The notes beneath the pieces were generated by a model. It was not told where the DNA came from, did not search any database, and saw only the letters and a list, made by a program, of their open reading frames with translations. The position numbers were made by a program, and so were the translations under genes. Below, one piece after another: positions 42,397 to 54,959 of a DNA stretch of 64,000 nucleotides (position 1 is the first letter of the stretch; each line of letters starts with the position of its first letter). This stretch comes from Rhodocyclales bacterium (GTDB lineage Bacteria; Pseudomonadota; Gammaproteobacteria; Burkholderiales; Rhodocyclaceae), in assembly GCA_016183655.1 (NCBI GenBank), contig JACPEH010000002.1, forward strand, positions 109,366-173,365. The letters run 5' to 3'.

Positions 42397-43851
42397 ATGA
42401 TGCAGGAACGGACGCAGCTCTATATCGGCGGGCGCTGGCTGGCGCCGCACGGGGCCGGGCGCATCGCGGTCGACTGCCCGATCGACGGCAGCGTGCTGGC
42501 GACGATCCCGGAAGGCGACGCCCGGGACGCCGCCGCCGCGGTTGCTGCCGCGCGCGCCGCCTTCGCCGACTGGGCGGCGACGCCGGTGGTCGAGCGGGCG
42601 GCGATGCTGAAGCAGGTGCAGGAGGCGCTGAAGCTGCGCGGCGACGAGATCGCCCGCACCCTCTCGTGCGAGATGGGGGCGCCGCTGGCCTTTGCGCAGC
42701 GCGTGCAGGTCGGCTCGCCGGCGGCGACCTTCAGCATGTATGCGAAGCTGCTCGCCGGCTTCCCGTTCGAGGAAACGGTCGGCAATTCCCGGGTGCTGCG
42801 CGAGCCGGTCGGCGTCGTCGCCGCGATCACGCCGTGGAACTATCCGCTGCACCAGATCGCCGCCAAGGTCGCGGCGGCGCTGGCGGCCGGCTGCACGGTG
42901 GTGCTGAAACCGTCCGAAGTGGCGCCGCTCAATGCCTTCCTGCTGGCCGAGATCATCGACGAAATCGCCAACGAGCGTGGCCTGCCGCCCGGCATCTTCA
43001 ACCTCGTCACCGGCTATGGGCCGGTGGTCGGCGAGGCGCTGGCGACGCATCCCGACGTGGACATGGTGTCCTTCACCGGGTCGACGCGCGCCGGCCGGCG
43101 CGTCGCCGAACTGGCCGCCGCCACGGTCAAGCGCGTTGCGCTCGAACTCGGCGGCAAGTCGGCGGGCATCGTCCTCGACGACGCCGACTTCGGCGTTGCC
43201 GTGCCGGCCGTCGTCGCCAATTGCTACGCCAACGCCGGCCAGACCTGCACCGCGCAGACCCGGCTGCTGGTGCCGGCGGCGCGCTACGAGGAAGCGGCGC
43301 GGCTGGCGGTCGCCGCTGCCGAGGCCTTCCGCGTCGGCGACCCGCTGGCGGCGGGAACGACGCTCGGGCCGCTGGCCTCAAGAATGCAGCAGCAACGGGT
43401 GCGCGAGTGCATCGGCCAGGGGCTCGCCGAGGGCGCCGAGCTGCTGACCGGCGGTGCGGAGCTGCCCGCCGACGTGCCCGCCGGCGGCTTCTACGTGGCG
43501 CCGACGGTGTTCGGCCGCGTCGCGCCGGAAAGCACGATCGCGCAGGAAGAGATCTTCGGGCCGGTGCTGGCCATCGTCGCCTACGACGACGAGGACGACG
43601 CGGTACGCATCGCCAACGGCACGCCCTACGGGCTGGCCGGCGGCGTCTGGTCGGCCAGCGACGAACGTGCCGAGCGCGTCGCGCGGCGGCTGCGCACCGG
43701 GCAGGTGGAGATCAACGGCGGCCCGTTCAACCTGTACGCCCCGTTCGGCGGTTACAAGCAGTCGGGCAACGGGCGCGAGCTCGGCCGCTACGGGCTGGAG
43801 GAATTCCTCGAATACAAGGCGCTGCAGTTCAGGCCGGCGGCGAAGAACTGA
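42397..43851 (+). CDS. NAD(P)-dependent aldehyde dehydrogenase
   Basis: A 484-residue enzyme, read from ATG 42397 (GAAAGGGG ahead; an ATG directly follows and others lie upstream). Hallmarks are [42 protein letters not shown], the general base Glu in [16 protein letters not shown], the nucleophile Cys in [15 protein letters not shown] and [20 protein letters not shown]. It belongs to the broad betaine/phenylacetaldehyde-type group. The substrate is not certain. The stop abuts the convergent nnrS stop. Confidence 0.95.
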   Translation: MMQERTQLYIGGRWLAPHGAGRIAVDCPIDGSVLATIPEGDARDAAAAVAAARAAFADWAATPVVERAAMLKQVQEALKLRGDEIARTLSCEMGAPLAFAQRVQVGSPAATFSMYAKLLAGFPFEETVGNSRVLREPVGVVAAITPWNYPLHQIAAKVAAALAAGCTVVLKPSEVAPLNAFLLAEIIDEIANERGLPPGIFNLVTGYGPVVGEALATHPDVDMVSFTGSTRAGRRVAELAAATVKRVALELGGKSAGIVLDDADFGVAVPAVVANCYANAGQTCTAQTRLLVPAARYEEAARLAVAAAEAFRVGDPLAAGTTLGPLASRMQQQRVRECIGQGLAEGAELLTGGAELPADVPAGGFYVAPTVFGRVAPESTIAQEEIFGPVLAIVAYDDEDDAVRIANGTPYGLAGGVWSASDERAERVARRLRTGQVEINGGPFNLYAPFGGYKQSGNGRELGRYGLEEFLEYKALQFRPAAKN

Positions 43852-45015
43852 TCAGTGCTCCTTGCCATCCACGCGGCGCTGCATCAGCCGCGGGATGTAG
43901 CGCCAGCCGAGCAGGCCGAAGCAGGCGAACCAGCAGGCGGCGGCAGCGTGCACCCAGGCGGTGTAGGCCTCGGGCGCGAACTGCGGGGCGATCACGCGCA
44001 GCACGAAGGCGGCAATCATGATCTTCAAGAGCAGCTTGTCGAGGCGGTCGAAGATCACCTTGCGTCCGGTGTGGCCGTTCGAGATGCGGATGATCATCGC
44101 CGGGATGATCAGGCCCATGACGCCGAAGGTGAAGATGTGCACCGGCAGCGTGCCGATCCAGACCATCGGCACGAAGCGCGAGGTGCCGTCGAGCGCGAGT
44201 TGCGCGACGATGCCGAGGTAGCCGAGGTGCATGATGCCGATGTCGATCCGCTTCATCGCGACCAGCGGCTTCCAGAAGACGAAGCGGCCGAGCAGCGCCG
44301 ACGCCAGCGTCAGCCCGATCGCGCCCGACAGCACCGGCGGCAGCAGGCTCTCGAAGACCATCGCCAGCGCCAGCAGCTTGATCGCGTTGTCGAGCGGCGG
44401 CTTCCTCAGGATCGTCACCTGGAAGACACCCTTCATGAACTGCGACAGCGTGCGTTCGAGCATGACCAGGAAGGCGACGCGGTAGAGGCCCAGCGTCATG
44501 CTCCAGCCGACGGCGAAGGTGTCGGCGTTGAGCAGCAGGTTCTTGGCGACGATGAACAGCGGCAGCGCGACGAGGAAGAAGCCGTTGTCGATGCGGTAGC
44601 TGTCGTCGTCGCGGTGGGCGACCATCGTCCATAGCAGCATGGCGACGATGCTGCCGAGGAAGAGGTTGCTGGCGACGAGCAGCAGCGCCTGCGGCAGGCT
44701 GCCGGCGAACCACATGGCGAGCCGTTCGAGCAGCCAGGCGGCGGTGAGCAGGACCAACGGCGTGCCGTGGTAGCCGCGGATGTTCACCCAGTTCTTGGTC
44801 GAGGTCAGCAGGAAGCCGCCGAGCACCGCCCAGGCGAAGCCGAAGAACATCTCGTGGGCGTGCCACTGATTCGGCGAGTACGGCGAGCCGGGCGGCGTCA
44901 CGACGCCGGTAAATACCAATGCCCAGAGCACCGGCAGGCTCATGCCGGAGAGGCAGGCGAGGGCGAAGAAGGGGCGGAAACCGACCAGCCAGAGGGGGTG
45001 TTCCGAGAGGCGCAT
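43852..45015 (-). CDS. nnrS: NnrS family haem-Cu membrane protein
   Basis: A 387-residue protein from ATG 45015 with about twelve hydrophobic segments. It starts SEHPLWLVGFRPFFALAC, the FRPFF-type opening of NnrS, and carries the typical NQWHAHEMFFGFAWAVLGGFLLTSTKNW, IMHLGYLGIV and HIFTFGVMGLIIPAMIIRISNGHTGR motifs, with His residues that bind haem and copper. NnrS protects cells against nitric oxide and nitrosative stress. No nitrite or NO reductase gene is adjacent, but the nitronate monooxygenase-like gene lies upstream. Confidence 0.95.
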   Translation of the reverse strand: MRLSEHPLWLVGFRPFFALACLSGMSLPVLWALVFTGVVTPPGSPYSPNQWHAHEMFFGFAWAVLGGFLLTSTKNWVNIRGYHGTPLVLLTAAWLLERLAMWFAGSLPQALLLVASNLFLGSIVAMLLWTMVAHRDDDSYRIDNGFFLVALPLFIVAKNLLLNADTFAVGWSMTLGLYRVAFLVMLERTLSQFMKGVFQVTILRKPPLDNAIKLLALAMVFESLLPPVLSGAIGLTLASALLGRFVFWKPLVAMKRIDIGIMHLGYLGIVAQLALDGTSRFVPMVWIGTLPVHIFTFGVMGLIIPAMIIRISNGHTGRKVIFDRLDKLLLKIMIAAFVLRVIAPQFAPEAYTAWVHAAAACWFACFGLLGWRYIPRLMQRRVDGKEH

Positions 45016-45389
45016 GGGGACGAATCCTTGCCGCCAACAGCGTGGCGGACGACAAAAACGGCCCACAGTATAGCGTGCCCCGCGTGGCGATTTTTTGATC
45101 CAGATGCGTCCGCGGCGGTGAAGCTCCCCGACCTGAAGGTCGGGGCTTCCCACGATACGGAGCGGGCGCGCGGTGCGCGCCCTGGTTGTGTCTTCGTCTC
45201 GCTCACCCCGGCATGAATGCCGGAGCTTGCGCTCGACGCCTGGTCAAAGAAGATAGGCGAAGGATGTCGCCGGCGGCGCGGGTGAGGTTTAAAACGTGCA
45301 AGCGCGGGTGGGCACAATCGCGTAAAATCCTGCCCTGCCCCGAGGTGCGCGATCAGGCCGCGCCCGGGCAGCGAACCGGAAGGATACGA
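45016..45389. other. Intergenic region between nnrS and the nitronate monooxygenase-like gene
   Basis: The 374-base gap contains the 130-bp repeat copy B and the region upstream of the gene at 45390, where a TAAAAT (about 45325) may be a -10 box. No gene is supported. Confidence 0.6.
45118..45246 (-). repeat. 130-bp three-hairpin dispersed repeat, copy B
   Basis: Nearly identical to copies A and C and in the same orientation, with the same three hairpins and the ending TGGTCA. One base is missing from the first hairpin loop side. It sits between the two divergent starts of nnrS and the nitronate monooxygenase-like gene. Confidence 0.85.
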
Positions 45390-46646
45390 ATGAAGCGTGT
45401 GGACGATTTCCGCTTGCGTTTTGGCAAGCGCGAGCTGGTGCCGATCATGATCGGTGGCATGGGTGTCGATATCTCGACGACCGATCTGGCGCTGGAAGCC
45501 GCCCGCCTGGGCGGCGTCGGCCACATCTCCGATGCGATGATCAACACCGTCGCCGACCGCCGCTACCAGACCAAGTTCGTCAAGGACAAACTCAAGCAGT
45601 ACAAGTTCAACGTCGAGAATGCCGACAAGGCCGTCGTCAAGTTCGACCTCGGCACCGTCGAGGAAGCGACCCGCCTGCACGTGCGCAGTGCGATGGACCG
45701 CAAGCAGGGTGATGGCATGATCTTCATCAACTGCATGGAAAAGCTGACGATGAACGCGCCGCGGGAAACGCTGAAGGTGCGTCTCTCCGCCGCGCTCGAC
45801 GCCGGCATCGACGGCGTCACGCTGGCCGCCGGCCTGCACCTCGGTTCGCTGGCGCTGATCGAGGACCACCCGCGCTTCCGCGACGCCAAGATCGGCATCA
45901 TCGTTTCCTCGGTGCGCGCGCTGCAGCTGTTCCTGAAGAAGAACGCCCGCTTGAACCGCATGCCCGACTACATCGTCGTCGAAGGCCCGCTCGCCGGCGG
46001 TCACCTCGGCTTCGGCATGGACTGGGCCGAATACGACCTGGCGACGATTACCGCCGAGGTGCTGAAGTATCTGCGCGACGAGAAACTCGACATCCCGGTG
46101 ATCCCGGCCGGCGGCATCTTCACCGGCAGCGACGCGGTCGGCTTCCTGGAGACCGGCGCCGCCGCCGTGCAGGTGGCGACGCGCTTCACCGTGGCCAAGG
46201 AATGCGGCCTGCCGGAGAAGGTGCAGCAGGAGTACTTCAAGGCCGACGAGGACGACATCGAGGTCAACCAGATCTCGCCGACCGGCTACCCGATGCGCAT
46301 GCTGAAGAACAGCCCGGCGATCGGCAGCGGCATCCGCCCCAACTGCGAAGCCTACGGCTACCTGCTCGACGCCAACGGCAAGTGCGCCTACGTCACCTCC
46401 TACAACCGCGAAGTCGAGCTGCACCCCGGCGCCCGCCGCGTCTCGGTGATGGACAAGACCTGCCTGTGCACGCACATGCGCAACTTCGACTGCTGGACCT
46501 GCGGCCAGCTGACCTGGCGTCTGAAGGACACGACGCTCCAGCGCGCCGACGGCAGCTACCAGATCCTCAGTGCCGAGCACATTTTCCACGACTACCAGTT
46601 CAGCACCGACAACAAGATCGTGCTGCCGAAAGCCGAAGCGGCCTGA
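45390..46646 (+). CDS. Nitronate monooxygenase-like FMN enzyme
   Basis: A 418-residue protein from ATG 45390 with GGAAGGA eight bases ahead. It has the TIM-barrel pattern of the NPD family: PIMIGGMGVDISTTDLALEAARLGGVGHIS, then DYIVVEGPLAGGHLGFG, IPVIPAGGIFTGSDAVGFLETGAAAVQVATRF, with phosphate-binding GG segments for FMN. It is longer than ordinary nitronate monooxygenases (about 350). The extra C-terminal part holds a Cys cluster, TCLCTHMRNFDCWTC, that could bind metal. The precise reaction is uncertain. Confidence 0.88.
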   Translation: MKRVDDFRLRFGKRELVPIMIGGMGVDISTTDLALEAARLGGVGHISDAMINTVADRRYQTKFVKDKLKQYKFNVENADKAVVKFDLGTVEEATRLHVRSAMDRKQGDGMIFINCMEKLTMNAPRETLKVRLSAALDAGIDGVTLAAGLHLGSLALIEDHPRFRDAKIGIIVSSVRALQLFLKKNARLNRMPDYIVVEGPLAGGHLGFGMDWAEYDLATITAEVLKYLRDEKLDIPVIPAGGIFTGSDAVGFLETGAAAVQVATRFTVAKECGLPEKVQQEYFKADEDDIEVNQISPTGYPMRMLKNSPAIGSGIRPNCEAYGYLLDANGKCAYVTSYNREVELHPGARRVSVMDKTCLCTHMRNFDCWTCGQLTWRLKDTTLQRADGSYQILSAEHIFHDYQFSTDNKIVLPKAEAA

Positions 46647-46663
46647 ATTTCCCCGCCCGCAAA

Positions 46664-46762
46664 CACTTGCCTCGCCAGCGTATGAGCCTGCCACCTGGAT
46701 TCCGGGTCAAGCCCGGAATGACGGTGGTTACATCAACCAGGTTCGAGTTGACTGACTACTAG
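46664..46762 (+). repeat. Half copy of the palindromic element
   Basis: This 99-bp stretch matches the right half of the element at 40396-40605, including ATTCCGGGTCAAGCCCGGAAT and the ending TGACTGACTACTAG, with few changes. It directly precedes a terminator. Confidence 0.85.
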
Positions 46763-46792
46763 GCCCGCCGGCGATCCGGCGGGCTTTTTTCC
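46763..46792 (+). terminator. Rho-independent terminator
   Basis: GCCCGCCGG-CGAT-CCGGCGGGC stem (46763-46784) followed by six T ends the nitronate monooxygenase-like transcript. Confidence 0.93.
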
Positions 46793-46866
46793 GGGCGCTG
46801 CGGGGCAGTCGAACACCGGAACCGTAGTCGCCCCCTGCCTCGGGACGGGGGAGGACCGTCCTCCCC

Positions 46867-49200
46867 TCAGGCGTGCAGCTCGGTCGCCGAACGGCGCGCC
46901 TGCAGCTTGCGCGTCAGCTCCCGGTTCTCGCGCGACAGATCGTAGATGCGGAAGGCGTCGTGGATGCTCGCGCACAGTGCATCGTCTTCCCAGGGCTTGG
47001 TGAGGAACTTGTAGACGGCTCCCTGGTTGACCGCGTCGATCACCGAGTTGAGTTCGGTGTAGCCGGAAAGCACGATGCGCACGGTTTCCGGATAGAGCTC
47101 CTTGACCCGGCGGAGGAACTCGGTGCCGGTCATCTCCGGCATGCGCTGGTCGCAGATGACGACGCCCGGGCGCAGCGTCGCCATCAGGTCGAAGCCCTCG
47201 CGGGTACTGGTGGTGGTCACGATCCGGTAGCCCTTGCCGCGCAGCAGGCGGCTGAGCGAGGAGATGATGTTCGGCTCGTCGTCGACCAGCAGCAGGACTT
47301 TCTCCGGCCTTTCGGTTTGCGCCGAGGGAATGCAGCGTCCCTCGCGCAGCAGCGTGGCGAATTCCTCCTCCGGCAGCGGGCGGCTGAAATAGTAGCCCTG
47401 GATCTCCTCGCAGCCGATGCCGTTCAGGAAGCCCAGCTGGCCTTCCGTTTCGACGCCTTCGGCGATCACCGAAATGCCCAGGCTGTGCGCCATGCCGACC
47501 ACGGCGCGGGCGATTGCCGCGTCGTTGGGGTTGGAGGTGATATGGGTGACGAAGCTGCGGTCGATCTTGATGCGGGCGACCGGCAGCCGCTGCAGGTAGC
47601 TCAGCGACGAGTAGCCGGTGCCGAAATCGTCGAGCGCGTGGGTGAGGCCGTCGCCGTTGAGCTCGCGCATGGTGCGGATGACGCCGTCGGTGTTCTGCAG
47701 CACGACGCTCTCGGTCAGCTCCAGCTCAAGCCGCCGCGGATCGAGGTGGGTGGCGTCGAGGGTGCGCCGCACCAGCGCGCGGATGTCGTATTCGTGGAAC
47801 TGCCGCGCCGACACGTTGACGGCGATGCGCAGCGCCGGCAGTCCCGCCTGCTGCCAGTTTTTGTTGGCCCGGCAGGCCTCGTGCAGCACCCATTCGCCGA
47901 CCGGGCCGATCAGCCCGCTTTCTTCGAGCAGCGGAACGAAGTTGTAAGGGGGGATCAGGCCATGGCCGGGTCGCTGCCAGCGCAGCAACGCTTCGGCGCC
48001 GATCACGTGGCCGCTGGCAAGGTCGATCTGCGGCTGGTAATGCAGGATGAATTCGTTGCGCTCCAGCGCGCGGCGCAGGGCGGTGCCGAGGTTGAGACGG
48101 CGCCGCGAGCCGTCGTCCATTTCCGGGATGAAGAAGCGGCAGTGGCTGGCGGTGTCGTGGGCGGTGTCCGTCGCCGCCTGCATGGCGTGCTTGAGCAGAT
48201 CCGCCGGCGTGCTGTCCTGCGGCGAGACGGCGATGCCGACGAAGGGTTCGATGAAGACCTCCTGCCCTTCCGCATGCAGCGGCTCGGCCAGCGCATGGTG
48301 GATCTGCCAGGCCAGTTCTTCGGCGACATCGAGGCCGGCCGGCTCGCGCAGCATCACGGCGAACATCGATTCGGCGATGCGGGCGACCGGCAGCGTCGGC
48401 TGCACGGCTTCGAGCCGTGCGGCCAACGCGCGGATGATCTCCTGGCCGGCGCCCGGCCCGAGCAGTTGCAAGATGCCGTGGTAACGGCGCAGATCGGCGA
48501 TCAGCACCGCCACCGTCTTGCCCGCTGCCGCGCTGCAGGCCTCGGCCAGCTGTTCCTCGAACAGGGTCCGGCTGGGCAGGCCGGTCTGCGGGTCGTAGTA
48601 GGCCAGGTAGCGCATCTTGCTCTCGGCGGCGATGCGTTTCTCGTCGCGGCGGATGACGTCGAGCGCGAACGAGAGGTCGTCCGCCACTTCGACGAGCAGA
48701 TTGATTTCCCGGTCGTTGAGACAATTGGGTTCGCTCGCCGCGACGTTGAAGGCGCCGATCGGCTCGCCTTCGAGGCGGATCGGGAAGGAACCGCCGCTGC
48801 GCACGCCCCAGGCTTCGGTCATGCGCCGCCAGGCCGCCATGCGCGGGTCGTCGAGGGTGTCGTTGACGACGAACGGGTGCCCGTCGCGCACGGCATGTTC
48901 GGTCGGGCTCACTTCGTCAAGGGCGGTGACGAAGCCCTTCAATTGCGGCAGGGTGGCGGCGCCGGCGGCGGCGACCGGCACCGCGCGCCGGCTGGCCGGG
49001 TCGAGCAGGCCGACCCAGGCGAGCGCGAAGCCGCCGTCCTCGTTGGCGATGCGGCAGGCGGCAGCGTAGAGTTCGAGCGGGTCCTCGGTGCGCACGATGG
49101 TGCGGTTGATCTGGCTCAGCATGGCATAGAGCCGGTTCAATCGTTCCAGTTCGACCTGTCCCTTGCCGGGACTGGCCGTCGCTTGTTCATTCGGTGCCAT
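46867..49200 (-). CDS. c-di-GMP phosphodiesterase: GAF-GGDEF(degenerate)-EAL-REC
   Basis: A 777-residue protein. Residues 15-165 form a GAF domain. Residues 190-355 are a degenerate GGDEF (the active loop reads ARIAESMF). Residues 365-615 are EAL with the complete active-site set: GAEALLRW, VNVSARQF, LELTESV, DDFGTGYSSLSYLQ, IKIDRSFV and AEGVETEGQ, so it should break down c-di-GMP. Residues 640-760 are a response-regulator receiver (LLLVDDEPN, VVICDQRMPEM, LSGYTE, FLTKPW), in the unusual C-terminal place. A coiled tail follows. It overlaps the receiver gene ahead of it by 14 bases. Confidence 0.94.
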   Translation of the reverse strand: MAPNEQATASPGKGQVELERLNRLYAMLSQINRTIVRTEDPLELYAAACRIANEDGGFALAWVGLLDPASRRAVPVAAAGAATLPQLKGFVTALDEVSPTEHAVRDGHPFVVNDTLDDPRMAAWRRMTEAWGVRSGGSFPIRLEGEPIGAFNVAASEPNCLNDREINLLVEVADDLSFALDVIRRDEKRIAAESKMRYLAYYDPQTGLPSRTLFEEQLAEACSAAAGKTVAVLIADLRRYHGILQLLGPGAGQEIIRALAARLEAVQPTLPVARIAESMFAVMLREPAGLDVAEELAWQIHHALAEPLHAEGQEVFIEPFVGIAVSPQDSTPADLLKHAMQAATDTAHDTASHCRFFIPEMDDGSRRRLNLGTALRRALERNEFILHYQPQIDLASGHVIGAEALLRWQRPGHGLIPPYNFVPLLEESGLIGPVGEWVLHEACRANKNWQQAGLPALRIAVNVSARQFHEYDIRALVRRTLDATHLDPRRLELELTESVVLQNTDGVIRTMRELNGDGLTHALDDFGTGYSSLSYLQRLPVARIKIDRSFVTHITSNPNDAAIARAVVGMAHSLGISVIAEGVETEGQLGFLNGIGCEEIQGYYFSRPLPEEEFATLLREGRCIPSAQTERPEKVLLLVDDEPNIISSLSRLLRGKGYRIVTTTSTREGFDLMATLRPGVVICDQRMPEMTGTEFLRRVKELYPETVRIVLSGYTELNSVIDAVNQGAVYKFLTKPWEDDALCASIHDAFRIYDLSRENRELTRKLQARRSATELHA

Positions 49201-49576
49201 CGTCGTCTCCCAGCACTCTGGCGACGCAGGCCTGCAAGGCCCAGCGGTCGATCGGTTTGTGGATCACCTCGGATATGCCCGCGGCCTCCAGCCGGGCGCG
49301 CGATGCGGCGTCGTCGAGGGCGGTGACCATGACGATCGGGATGCCCTGGGCGGCGGGGTCGGCCTTCAGGCGCCGCAGCACTTCGAAACCGTCCATGCCC
49401 GGCATCATCAGGTCGAGCAGGATCAGCGCGGGTGCCTCGGCGGCGACGGCATCGAGCGCAGCCTGCCCCGAGTCCGCACTGCGCACCTCGTGGCCGTCGG
49501 CACGCAGCAGCGTTTCCATCAACTTGCGGTTGCGCGGGTCGTCGTCGGCGATGAGGATTCCTTGTCCGGCGATCAT
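49187..49576 (-). CDS. Single-domain response regulator
   Basis: A 129-residue receiver from ATG 49576, overlapping the preceding receiver gene by 4 bases. It has the acidic pocket GILIADDDPRN, phospho-acceptor Asp in LILLDLMMPGMDG, the Thr of MVTALDD and the Lys of VIHKPIDR. No output domain. It most likely passes phosphate from the hybrid kinase encoded upstream or acts as a CheY-like switch. Confidence 0.92.
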   Translation of the reverse strand: MIAGQGILIADDDPRNRKLMETLLRADGHEVRSADSGQAALDAVAAEAPALILLDLMMPGMDGFEVLRRLKADPAAQGIPIVMVTALDDAASRARLEAAGISEVIHKPIDRWALQACVARVLGDDDGTE

Positions 49577-49964
49577 GGTGGCGTCTCCTGTCGAGTGGGC
49601 GGAGCGGCAAGGATTCTTGCCACCTCCGCGAGAAAGCTTTTGTACTGGATGGGCTTGGCGATATAGCCGTCGCAGCCGCTGGCGAGCATGCGTTCCTCGT
49701 CGCCCTTCATGGCGAAGGCGGTCAGCGCGACGACCTTGATCCGGCACGTTTCCGGGTCCGCCTTCAGCATCCGGGTGGCGGCCAGTCCGTCGATGCCGGG
49801 CAGCTGCATGTCCATCAATACCAGGTCGGGCCGATGCGCACGCGCCAGCGCGATGCCGTCGGCGGCGTTGTCCGCCTGCAGCACCCGGTAGCCGGTCCTG
49901 TCGAGCAGCAGGCAGACCAGCTTCATGTTGGCGGGGGTGTCTTCCACCACGAGTACCTGTGCCG

Positions 49965-49968
<4 letters not shown>
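49573..49968 (-). CDS. Single-domain response regulator
   Basis: A 131-residue receiver from ATG 49968, overlapping the kinase stop by 4 bases. Motifs are VLVVEDTPANMKL, LVLMDMQLPGIDG with the phospho-Asp, VVALTAFAMKGDEERM and YIAKPIQYKSF. It is very similar in layout to the receiver at 54558-54959, which suggests duplicated modules. Confidence 0.92.
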
Positions 49969-53582
<3,614 letters not shown>

Positions 53583-53885
53583 GAACAGGACTCTTTCTCT
53601 TTGTACGCCGCCGTACGGCGTTGCGTGCAACGGTTGTGTTCACCAACCTAGCAGGCGACGCCCGTTTGTTCAACGAAAAAGATGCATTTGGTATTACTTT
53701 AGTAATAGATGCGACGGAGGGAGCGGATGCTTTTGTGTTGCCTGGATTCAGGCGGCGCCGGGCGGTCGGAGTTCAATGCCGAATGATTATTCCGACGCGG
53801 CCGAAATGCTTCTTCGCGAAGGCAGGAAAAGCAACGGGCAATGGCTGCCTTCGCGCGTTGGGCGCGATCGCGGAGGTGCCGGCGC
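53583..53885. other. Gap between the hybrid kinase and glutathione peroxidase genes
   Basis: About 300 bases without a gene, AT-richer than the flanks and containing a short palindrome at 53692-53707. It presumably holds the promoter of the minus-strand kinase operon and the 3' end of the peroxidase transcript. Confidence 0.6.
53692..53707. promoter_or_regulatory. Palindromic candidate operator
   Basis: TATTACT-TT-AGTAATA, a 7-bp inverted repeat around two T, in an AT-rich patch 110 bases upstream of the hybrid kinase start. Confidence 0.4.
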
Positions 53886-54365
53886 CTACAGCCGCGCTTC
53901 GATTGCCTCGCGCAAATCGTCCGGCTTGACGGCCGGAGCGAAGCGCTCGACGACCTCGCCGTTGCGGTCGACGAGGAACTTGGTGAAGTTCCACTTGATC
54001 GCTTCGGTGCCGAGCAGGCCGGGCTTCGCCTCCTTCAGGTGGCGGTACAGCGGATGCGCCTGGTCGCCGTTTACGTCGACCTTGGCGAACATCGGGAAGC
54101 TGACGCCGTAGGTGGTCGAGCAGAAGCTGGCGATCTCCGCGGCGTCGCCCGGTTCCTGCGCGCCGAACTGGTTGCAGGGGAAGCCGAGGACGAAGAGTCC
54201 GCGGTCGCGGTAGTCGCGGTAGAGTCGCTCCAGTCCCTCGTACTGGGGCGTGAAGCCGCATTGGCTGGCGGTGTTGACGATCAGCAGCACCTTGCCGCGG
54301 TAGTCGGCGAGCTGCTGTTCGCGGCCGTCGAGGGTGTTTGCCGAAAAATCGTAAATACTGCGCAT
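53886..54365 (-). CDS. Glutathione peroxidase family protein (Cys type)
   Basis: A 159-residue enzyme from ATG 54365 with GGGAGAA ahead. An upstream in-frame extension runs through repeat copy C and is not part of the gene. Peroxidatic Cys36 lies in VNTASQCGFTPQY, with the LGFPCNQFGAQEPG box (Gln and resolving Cys region) and the WNFTKFLVDRNGEVV box with the active-site Trp. No signal peptide. It reduces hydroperoxides with thioredoxin or glutathione. The repeat sits just ahead of its ribosome site. Confidence 0.95.
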   Translation of the reverse strand: MRSIYDFSANTLDGREQQLADYRGKVLLIVNTASQCGFTPQYEGLERLYRDYRDRGLFVLGFPCNQFGAQEPGDAAEIASFCSTTYGVSFPMFAKVDVNGDQAHPLYRHLKEAKPGLLGTEAIKWNFTKFLVDRNGEVVERFAPAVKPDDLREAIEARL

Positions 54366-54377
54366 CGTCGTTCTCCC

Positions 54378-54507
54378 GTGAAGCTCCCCGGCCTGAAGGT
54401 CCGGGGCTTCCCACGATACCGAGCGGGCGCGCGGTGCGCGCCCTGGTTGTGTCTTCGTCTCGCTCACCCCGGCATGAATGCCGGGGTGAGCGCTCGACGT
54501 GTGGTCA
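54378..54507 (-). repeat. 130-bp three-hairpin dispersed repeat, copy C
   Basis: Third copy, in the same orientation. The last hairpin reads CCCCGGCAT/ATGCCGGGG, and the first is changed in both arms (CGGCC/GGTCCG), which nearly keeps the stem. It ends 13 bases from the glutathione peroxidase start and so lies in its 5' leader. Confidence 0.85.
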
Positions 54508-54557
54508 ATCGCTTGTTAGACGCGGCCGGCGCGGCAGCGTTCGAGCGTCGCCGCGCT

Positions 54558-54959
54558 TCAGCCGCCGCCGGTTCCGTCCGCCGGCGGCCCGCCGCACCTG
54601 GCGGTTGCCGCTGCCACTTGCGCCTGGAAATCCTTGTAGCGGATCGGCTTGGTGATGTAGCCGGCGGCGCCGGCGATGAGGATCTTCTCCTCGTCGCCTT
54701 TCATGGCGTAGGCGCTCAGGGCGATCACCGGAATGTCGCGCGTTGCCGGGTCGGCCTTGAGGATGCGGGTGGCCTCGATGCCGTCCATGTCGGGCAGCTG
54801 GATATCCATGAGGATGAGGTCGGGTTGCTCGCGGCGGGCGATCTCAATGCCCTGCGCGGCGCGCTCCGCCTGCAGGGTGGCGTGGCCCGCCTTCTCCAGG
54901 ACGAAGACCGCCAGCATCATGCCGGTTGGCGAGTCGTCGATGATCAATATCCGCGCCAT
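54558..54959 (-). CDS. Single-domain response regulator
   Basis: A 133-residue receiver from ATG 54959, which shares one base with the TGA of the hybrid kinase gene. GGAGAGGAGAG precedes it. Motifs are ILIIDDSPTGMMLAVF, LILMDIQLPDMDGIEATRILKADP (phospho-Asp), VIALSAYAMKGDEEKI and YITKPIRYKDFQ. A short Gly-rich tail. Likely a phosphate acceptor of the hybrid kinase. Confidence 0.92.
   Translation of the reverse strand: MARILIIDDSPTGMMLAVFVLEKAGHATLQAERAAQGIEIARREQPDLILMDIQLPDMDGIEATRILKADPATRDIPVIALSAYAMKGDEEKILIAGAAGYITKPIRYKDFQAQVAAATARCGGPPADGTGGG

Noticed and set aside
54366..54467. N-terminal extension of the glutathione peroxidase (SETKTQPGRAPRARSVSW...)
   Set aside because: It is the translation of repeat copy C. 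The same peptide appears next to unrelated genes at copies A and B, and ATG 54365 has its own ribosome site.
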